DNA from: an uncultured Sphingopyxis sp.
GTDB taxonomy: Bacteria; Pseudomonadota; Alphaproteobacteria; Sphingomonadales; Sphingomonadaceae
NCBI GenBank assembly: GCA_936933955.1
Contig: CAKZIN010000036.1
Span: 1 to 11,360 of the forward strand
Reading direction: 5' to 3'
Length of the DNA stretch: 11,360 nt
This document shows, piece after piece, positions 7,413-11,360 of the stretch (position 1 is its first letter; the number at the start of each line of letters is the position of its first letter). The notes below the pieces were generated by a model. The model searched no databases. It was not told the DNA's origin and worked only from the letters and a program-made list of their open reading frames with translations. A program made the translations under genes and the position numbers.

Positions 7413-7448
7413 GCTTCATCCTTTTGTCATGTTGCGCCAAGTGGATGC

Positions 7449-7487
7449 GCGGGAGGCATGGTGGTCCTCCCGCACTCTCGGGGGAGG
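7449..7487 (+). promoter_or_regulatory. Alternative hairpins over the second receptor's ribosome binding site
   Basis: GCGGGAGG (7449-7456) pairs perfectly with CCTCCCGC (7466-7473) around a 9-base loop. The same CCTCCC (7466-7471) can instead pair with GGGAGG (7482-7487), which is the Shine-Dalgarno of the downstream receptor gene (ATG at 7493). The two pairings exclude each other, so the upstream arm would free the ribosome binding site and its loss would hide it. The structure is seen directly; a regulatory role is inferred. Confidence 0.45.
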
Positions 7488-7492
7488 CAAGC

Positions 7493-9892
7493 ATGACGAA
7501 ATTCTGGACGCGCGGGGCGCAGGCTTCGGTGCTGGCGATGGCGCTCGCAGTGGCGGCGCCCGCTTGGGCGCAAAGCGAAAGCCCGCAGGCGCAGGATCAG
7601 AACGAAGCGGAGACGCAGGGGCAGGATATCATCGTCACTGCGACCAAGCGCGAACAGTCGCTGCAGGACGTCCCCTTCTCGATCAACGCGCAGACCGCGG
7701 AGGACATTCAGCGTTCGGGCGCGGTGACGCTCGAGGATCTGTCGCGCAACGTCGCCGGGCTTTCGATCCAGAACCTCGGGCCGGGGCAGAGCCAGGTGTC
7801 GGTGCGCGGCGTGAGCGCGGGTCAGGTCGTGCGCGACCAACCGGGCGTGAAGGAGCAGGTCGGCGTCTACCTCGACGAATCGGTCATCTCGCTCTCGCTG
7901 TTCACCCCGGACCTCGACCTGTTCGACCTCAACCGCGTCGAAACACTGCGCGGCCCGCAGGGGACGTTGTTCGGTTCGGGCAGCGTCGGCGGCACCGTGC
8001 GCTACATCACCAACCAGCCGCGCACCGACCGGGTCGAGGGCGCGGCGGAGCTGGGGCTCAACCTGATCGACGGCGGTTCGATGGGTGGTACCGCGCGGGC
8101 GGCGATCAACCTCCCGCTCAATTCGGGCCTCGCGCTGCGGGCGGTCGGATATTACACCAAATTCGGCGGCTTCATCGACGCGCTGCGTGAAGGCGGCGGG
8201 ATCGATCGCAACGTCAACGATGGCGAGCGTTACGGCGGCCGCCTCGCGCTGCGGGTCGAGCTGGGTGCCAACGCGAGCTTCACGCCGCGCATCGTGCATC
8301 AGGCGATCCGCACCAACGGCTTTAACCGGCAGGAGGTCTACTCCCTCTTTGCAAACCCCTTCACCACCACGCGTCCGGCAATTCAGCTCGGCCCTCGCCA
8401 GCAATATCTGCTGCTGCGCGAAGCTTTCAGCGACGATTTCACGCTGCTCGACGGGACGCTGGAGTTCAATCCGGGCGGGGTGAGCTTCACCTCGATCACC
8501 AGCTACACGACGCGCGATATTCTGGTCAGCCGCGATGCCAGCGCGCTGACGGGGTCGGTGTCGGTCGATCTCGGTTTCCCGGCCGCTGCGGTCGTGCTGC
8601 CCTCGAACCTGCGCGACAACACGCGTCTCAAGAACTTCACCCAGGAGTTCCGCATCGCGAGCGACTATGAATCGATGTTCCAGTGGGTGCTGGGCGTGTT
8701 CTATTCCGACCAGACGCGCAATTATTCGCAGCGTCTGCCGACGCCGGGATATGATGCGTTCACCGATGCGAAGCTCGGGGCGGGCACCTCCGCCGCGGTC
8801 GCCAACGGCTTCCCGCTCAATTCGCCGTACAACGCGGACATTCCCTACAACCTCAACCAGCTGGCGGTGTTCGGTGAAGCGACCTTCGACTTCGGTCCGC
8901 TCGACCTGACCGCGGGCGGGCGCTTCTACAGCTTTGAGGAATCGCGCCGCTTCGTGTCGGGCGGGTTGTTCGCCAACGGTGACAACCGGGCGGATCGCAC
9001 CACCTCCACCGGCTTCAACCCGCGCGTGCTGGCGAGCTTTGAGGTGAACGACAATCTGACGCTCAATGCACAGGTGGCGCAGGGCTTCCGGCTGGGCGGG
9101 GTCAACGATCCGCTCAACCTGCCGCTCTGCACCCCGCAGGACGCAGCGATCTTTGGCGGGTATCAGAACTACAACGACGAAACGCTGTGGAACTATGAGG
9201 TCGGGGTGAAGGGCCGGTCGCGCGGCATCAGCTTCAACGCCGCTGCCTTTTACACCGACATCAGCAACCTGCAGGTGACGCTCGATGCGGGCAGCTGCTC
9301 GTCGCGCGTGGTGTTCAACGTGCCCAAGGCGTCGACCAAGGGCGTCGAGCTCGAAGTGTCGGCGAGCCCGTTCGAAGGGTTCGAGGTTGGCCTGGCCGGC
9401 TCGTATGTCGACTCGCGCTTCGACTCGACGGTGCGCGACGGGACCGGGGCGGTGCTCGGCGGCATTCGCGAAGGCAATCGCCTGCCGTCGGTGCCGCGCT
9501 TCCAGGTGTCGGCCAACGCCAGCTACGAAACGCCGGTGAGCGAGAACAGCTGGTTCAACGTGGGCGCGTCCTACCAGTATGTCGGCACGCGCTTCACCCA
9601 GCCGTCCGACCAGGAAAACAACCCGCGCACGTTCCGCCCCAACCTGCCTTTCGGGGGCCAGCCGCTGACCGCAGCGACCACGGTCAACCTCGAGCTGCCG
9701 GCCTATAGCCTGGTCAACCTTTCGGCGGGGATGCGCTGGGACAGCGGGCTCAGCATCACCGCGTACGTCAACAATCTGTTCGACGAAAATCCGTTGCTGT
9801 CGTTCGACCGCGAACGCGGCGGACGGGCGCGCCTTGGCTTCGCCGTGGGCCAGCCGCGAACCTATGGCGTGACGCTGCGTCACAGCTTCTGA
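7493..9892 (+). CDS. TonB-dependent outer-membrane receptor (799 aa)
   Basis: A second TonB-dependent receptor of different subfamily and size. The signal peptide ends at AWA-Q (26/27), and the TonB box DIIVTATKR begins at residue 45. The plug domain shows REQSLQDVPFSI, VSVRGVSAGQVVRDQPGVKEQVG (18 of these residues lie before PGV) and RVETLRGPQGTLFGSGSVGGTVRYITNQP when read in pieces. The barrel contains FTQEFRI, AQGFRLGGVN and VNNLFDENP, ending with GVTLRHSF, whose final Phe is the usual outer-membrane assembly signal. The wording of the plug (LRGPQGTLFG) is typical of sphingomonad receptors often annotated for iron-siderophore or other small-molecule uptake, but the cargo is unknown. The frame is open back to 7406, yet the ATG at 7493 has a strong GGGGGAGG site and starts a clean signal peptide. 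It is separated from the first receptor by 246 bases containing a hairpin and putative operators, so independent control is likely. Confidence 0.95.
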   Translation: MTKFWTRGAQASVLAMALAVAAPAWAQSESPQAQDQNEAETQGQDIIVTATKREQSLQDVPFSINAQTAEDIQRSGAVTLEDLSRNVAGLSIQNLGPGQSQVSVRGVSAGQVVRDQPGVKEQVGVYLDESVISLSLFTPDLDLFDLNRVETLRGPQGTLFGSGSVGGTVRYITNQPRTDRVEGAAELGLNLIDGGSMGGTARAAINLPLNSGLALRAVGYYTKFGGFIDALREGGGIDRNVNDGERYGGRLALRVELGANASFTPRIVHQAIRTNGFNRQEVYSLFANPFTTTRPAIQLGPRQQYLLLREAFSDDFTLLDGTLEFNPGGVSFTSITSYTTRDILVSRDASALTGSVSVDLGFPAAAVVLPSNLRDNTRLKNFTQEFRIASDYESMFQWVLGVFYSDQTRNYSQRLPTPGYDAFTDAKLGAGTSAAVANGFPLNSPYNADIPYNLNQLAVFGEATFDFGPLDLTAGGRFYSFEESRRFVSGGLFANGDNRADRTTSTGFNPRVLASFEVNDNLTLNAQVAQGFRLGGVNDPLNLPLCTPQDAAIFGGYQNYNDETLWNYEVGVKGRSRGISFNAAAFYTDISNLQVTLDAGSCSSRVVFNVPKASTKGVELEVSASPFEGFEVGLAGSYVDSRFDSTVRDGTGAVLGGIREGNRLPSVPRFQVSANASYETPVSENSWFNVGASYQYVGTRFTQPSDQENNPRTFRPNLPFGGQPLTAATTVNLELPAYSLVNLSAGMRWDSGLSITAYVNNLFDENPLLSFDRERGGRARLGFAVGQPRTYGVTLRHSF

Positions 9893-9915
9893 CGCACGCA
9901 CAACATCGGAGGGAG

Positions 9916-9946
9916 GGGGCGCTCGGGAGACCGGGCGCCCCTTTTT
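9916..9946 (+). terminator. Rho-independent terminator of the second receptor
   Basis: GGGGCGC (9916-9922) and CGG (9924-9926) pair with CCG (9931-9933) and GCGCCCC (9935-9941), with one T-G wobble and a GAGA tetraloop, followed at once by TTTTT (9942-9946). It begins 24 bases after the receptor stop codon. Farther on, GGAGCC (9954-9959) and GGCTCC (9982-9987) form a weaker pair that might serve the convergent thioesterase transcript. Confidence 0.92.
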
Positions 9947-9998
9947 CTGTCTAGGAGCCGACGGGGAGCGGCTGCAGACCTGGCTCCCGCAATTCCGC

Positions 9999-10433
9999 TC
10001 AGGCCGGTTTGGCGAGCACTCGCGTGGCGATGTCCCGCGCGATGCGCACCGGGCGGAGGGTGTCGGCGCTGATGCAGCACCAGCTCGACTTCACCTCCGC
10101 CAAGACGGTTTCGCCACGACGGATGATGGTGTCGTAAAAGGCGCGCGCGCCCTCCACGCGTTCGAGCACCACGCTCGCGATCACCTCGTCATCGAGGAAG
10201 GCAGGGCGGCGATATGTGATCTCATGTCGCAGGGCGACCCACAGATGCTTGGCGGCCTCCACCGGCGGCGCGATCTGCCGCCAATGTTCGAGCACCGCTT
10301 CCTGCACCCAGCTCAGATAATGAGCATTGTTGACGTGCCCCATGAAATCGATCGCGTCCGCGTTGACGCGGATCGGGTGATCGTGACCGCGCGCGTCCGA
10401 GGGCGCCGAATCGGAGATGGGAGAGCTGCTCAT
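9999..10433 (-). CDS. Hotdog-fold acyl-CoA thioesterase (4HBT/YbgC-like)
   Basis: This 144-residue protein belongs to the 4-hydroxybenzoyl-CoA thioesterase-like hotdog family, small cytoplasmic enzymes that hydrolyse acyl-CoA or acyl-ACP thioesters. The signature is DAIDFMGHVNNAHYLSWVQEA, with the presumed catalytic Asp29 and the GHVNN loop at 32-36. The typical strand FYDTIIRRGETVLAEVKSSWCCIS follows as two short segments around residues 95-120. The substrate is not predictable. The frame extends upstream to 10688, but that part lies over queF in another frame and carries no similarity. The start is 10433 or 10445 (MSAAM); neither has a good Shine-Dalgarno. It lies about 62-74 bases after queF on the same strand, so cotranscription is likely, although no biochemical link to queuosine is known to me. 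Confidence 0.88.
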   Translation of the reverse strand: MSSSPISDSAPSDARGHDHPIRVNADAIDFMGHVNNAHYLSWVQEAVLEHWRQIAPPVEAAKHLWVALRHEITYRRPAFLDDEVIASVVLERVEGARAFYDTIIRRGETVLAEVKSSWCCISADTLRPVRIARDIATRVLAKPA

Positions 10434-10507
10434 CGCTGCTGACATTAGGGTCAATAGATGAACGGGAAAAGACAGGTGCGACGCGCTCGTCGTGTCATCC
10501 GTACGGT

Positions 10508-11041
10508 TTAGCCGCGACCGCGGTAGGGCGCGACGCCCTGGTCGGGCACCCACAGCCCCTCGGGCGGGCTGCCGGACTGCCAGAACACGTCGATCGGGAT
10601 GCCGCCACGCGGATACCAGTAGCCACCGATCCGCAGCCAGCGCGGACGCATCTCGTCGAACAGGCGACGCCCGATGCCGACAGTGCACGCTTCATGAAAA
10701 CCTGCGTGGTTGCGGAAGCTGGTGAGGAACAACTTGAGCGACTTCGATTCGACGATCGTTGCCGCGGGCGCGTAGTCGATCACCAGATGCGCGAAATCGG
10801 GCTGGCCCGTCACCGGGCAGAGCGAGGTGAACTCCGGCGCGACGAACCGCACCAAATAGAGGTCGTCGGGCCGCGGGTTGGGCACATAGTCGAGCTGCGC
10901 CTCCTCGGGGGAGGCGGGCGCGGCGACCTGCTGACCGAGGAAGCGCGGCGCGGTGTGCGCGGTGGCGGCCGGGGGCGTCGACGCCTCGCACGATGCATCG
11001 CCCGGAATCCGCGTCGGCTGCGGGGGGAGGGGGTTGACCAT
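10508..11041 (-). CDS. queF: NADPH-dependent 7-cyano-7-deazaguanine (preQ0) reductase, unimodular
   Basis: QueF reduces the nitrile of preQ0 to the aminomethyl group of preQ1 with NADPH, a late step in making the queuosine base for tRNA wobble positions. The 177-residue protein is of the short, single-domain YkvM type. FTSLCPVTGQPDF supplies the nucleophile Cys75 and the proton donor Asp82. ESKSLK (98-103) is the family NADPH-binding motif, and FRNHAGFHE supplies His116 and Glu117 at the same distances from the cysteine as in Bacillus subtilis QueF. The residue after that Glu is Ala where relatives I recall have Asp. The first 32 or so residues are Pro/Ala/Thr-rich and unlike the family; the only in-frame ATG is at 11041, so the true start could be a downstream GTG. 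It is divergent from the gene at 11197. PreQ0-making genes are not in the window. Confidence 0.96.
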   Translation of the reverse strand: MVNPLPPQPTRIPGDASCEASTPPAATAHTAPRFLGQQVAAPASPEEAQLDYVPNPRPDDLYLVRFVAPEFTSLCPVTGQPDFAHLVIDYAPAATIVESKSLKLFLTSFRNHAGFHEACTVGIGRRLFDEMRPRWLRIGGYWYPRGGIPIDVFWQSGSPPEGLWVPDQGVAPYRGRG

Positions 11042-11152
11042 GTCCGCGCTTTAGGCGCACGCGCCGGTGCTGTCACCGCAGGTCCGCTTCACGCCGCGGC
11101 GCCCTTCCACGAAGCTGCGCATCGCGCTCGCACCCGCGCCCAGCTTTGGTTA

Positions 11153-11180
11153 GAGAGACGGCGCTATTGTCTGAGAGACG
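11153..11180 (+). repeat. Direct repeat GAGAGACG x2, 20-bp period
   Basis: GAGAGACG occurs at 11153-11160 and 11173-11180, centre spacing exactly 20 bases or about two helical turns. It lies in the 155-base divergent gap between queF and the exported-protein gene, close to the latter's start. This is compatible with a tandem activator site, with a repeated ribosome-binding-like purine motif, or with chance. Confidence 0.4.
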
Positions 11181-11196
11181 TCCGAAAAGTCCGACC

Positions 11197-11360
11197 GTGC
11201 GCCATCGCTTTCGCCTCGCCCTTCATGCCCTGCCGCTGACGCTTGCAGCGTTGGCGGCGCCCGGCCTTGCGCAGACGGTGCAAGGACCGCCCGATGGAGC
11301 GATCGCGCCCCCGCCGGCGAGCCCGCCGCCGCCGCCGGTGATCATCGCGACGCCGACCCC
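11197..11360 (+). CDS. N-terminus of an unidentified exported proline-rich protein, truncated by window end
   Basis: From a GTG at 11197 the frame is open to the window edge (54 full codons). It encodes a good Sec signal peptide: basic start MRHRFR, hydrophobic core LALHALPLTLAALAAPG, and a cleavage site LAQ. A proline-rich linker follows, with GPPDGAIAPPPASPPPPP and then VIIATPTP. Such a linker is common before periplasmic or surface domains, but the domain itself is beyond the edge, so no function can be given. An in-frame TTG at 11167 with a purine-rich stretch upstream is an alternative start. No in-frame ATG is available. Confidence 0.55.
   Translation, partial: MRHRFRLALHALPLTLAALAAPGLAQTVQGPPDGAIAPPPASPPPPPVIIATPT

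Noticed and set aside
7427..9901. 824-residue open frame on the minus strand opposite the second receptor
   Set aside because: Composition is Arg/His/Ala-rich with no recognisable domain, and it mirrors a clear receptor gene; it is an effect of high third-position GC.
10446..10688. N-terminal extension of the thioesterase into queF
   Set aside because: It lies over queF in another frame, with no hotdog-family similarity.

Overview
This GC-rich window looks like chromosomal DNA of a sphingomonad-type alphaproteobacterium. The evidence is two large TonB-dependent outer-membrane receptors of the kind abundant in Sphingomonadales, a unimodular QueF, rplJ-rplL, and intergenic palindromes of the type found in many sphingomonad genomes. 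The taxonomic call is an inference from gene content and style. Nothing in the sequence is diagnostic by itself. I see no rRNA, tRNA, transposase, integrase, phage gene or CRISPR array.

Layout from left to right. (1) Positions 1-554, minus strand: the 5' part of a membrane-anchored or secreted thermonuclease (SNase) homologue, cut by the window edge. (2) Positions 730-2508, plus strand: full-length recQ helicase, divergent from the nuclease. (3) Positions 2509-2730: a convergent intergenic region with two REP-like intergenic repeats and a strong rho-independent terminator facing the ribosomal genes. (4) Positions 3696-2731, minus strand: rplJ then rplL, the L10 and L12 stalk proteins, preceded by a structured leader. 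(5) Positions 3850-4210: a divergent regulatory gap dense in inverted repeats. (6) Positions 4211-7246 and 7493-9892, plus strand: two unrelated-size TonB-dependent receptors in tandem. Each has its own signal peptide, TonB box and downstream hairpin, and the gap between them carries operator-like sequence and a possible RNA switch over the second receptor's ribosome binding site. (7) Positions 9999-10433 and 10508-11041, minus strand: a hotdog thioesterase downstream of queF, probably one transcript. (8) From 11197, plus strand: the start of an unidentified exported proline-rich protein, cut by the window edge.

The genes mostly do housekeeping work: DNA repair (RecQ), translation (L10/L12), tRNA queuosine synthesis (QueF) and nutrient uptake (receptors). 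I found no convincing new multi-gene system. The most interesting signals are non-coding: the putative operators and mutually exclusive hairpins before the second receptor, the cluster of perfect inverted repeats between rplJ and the first receptor, and the structured rplJ leader. Most long open frames opposite the real genes are products of the high third-position GC and are not annotated.
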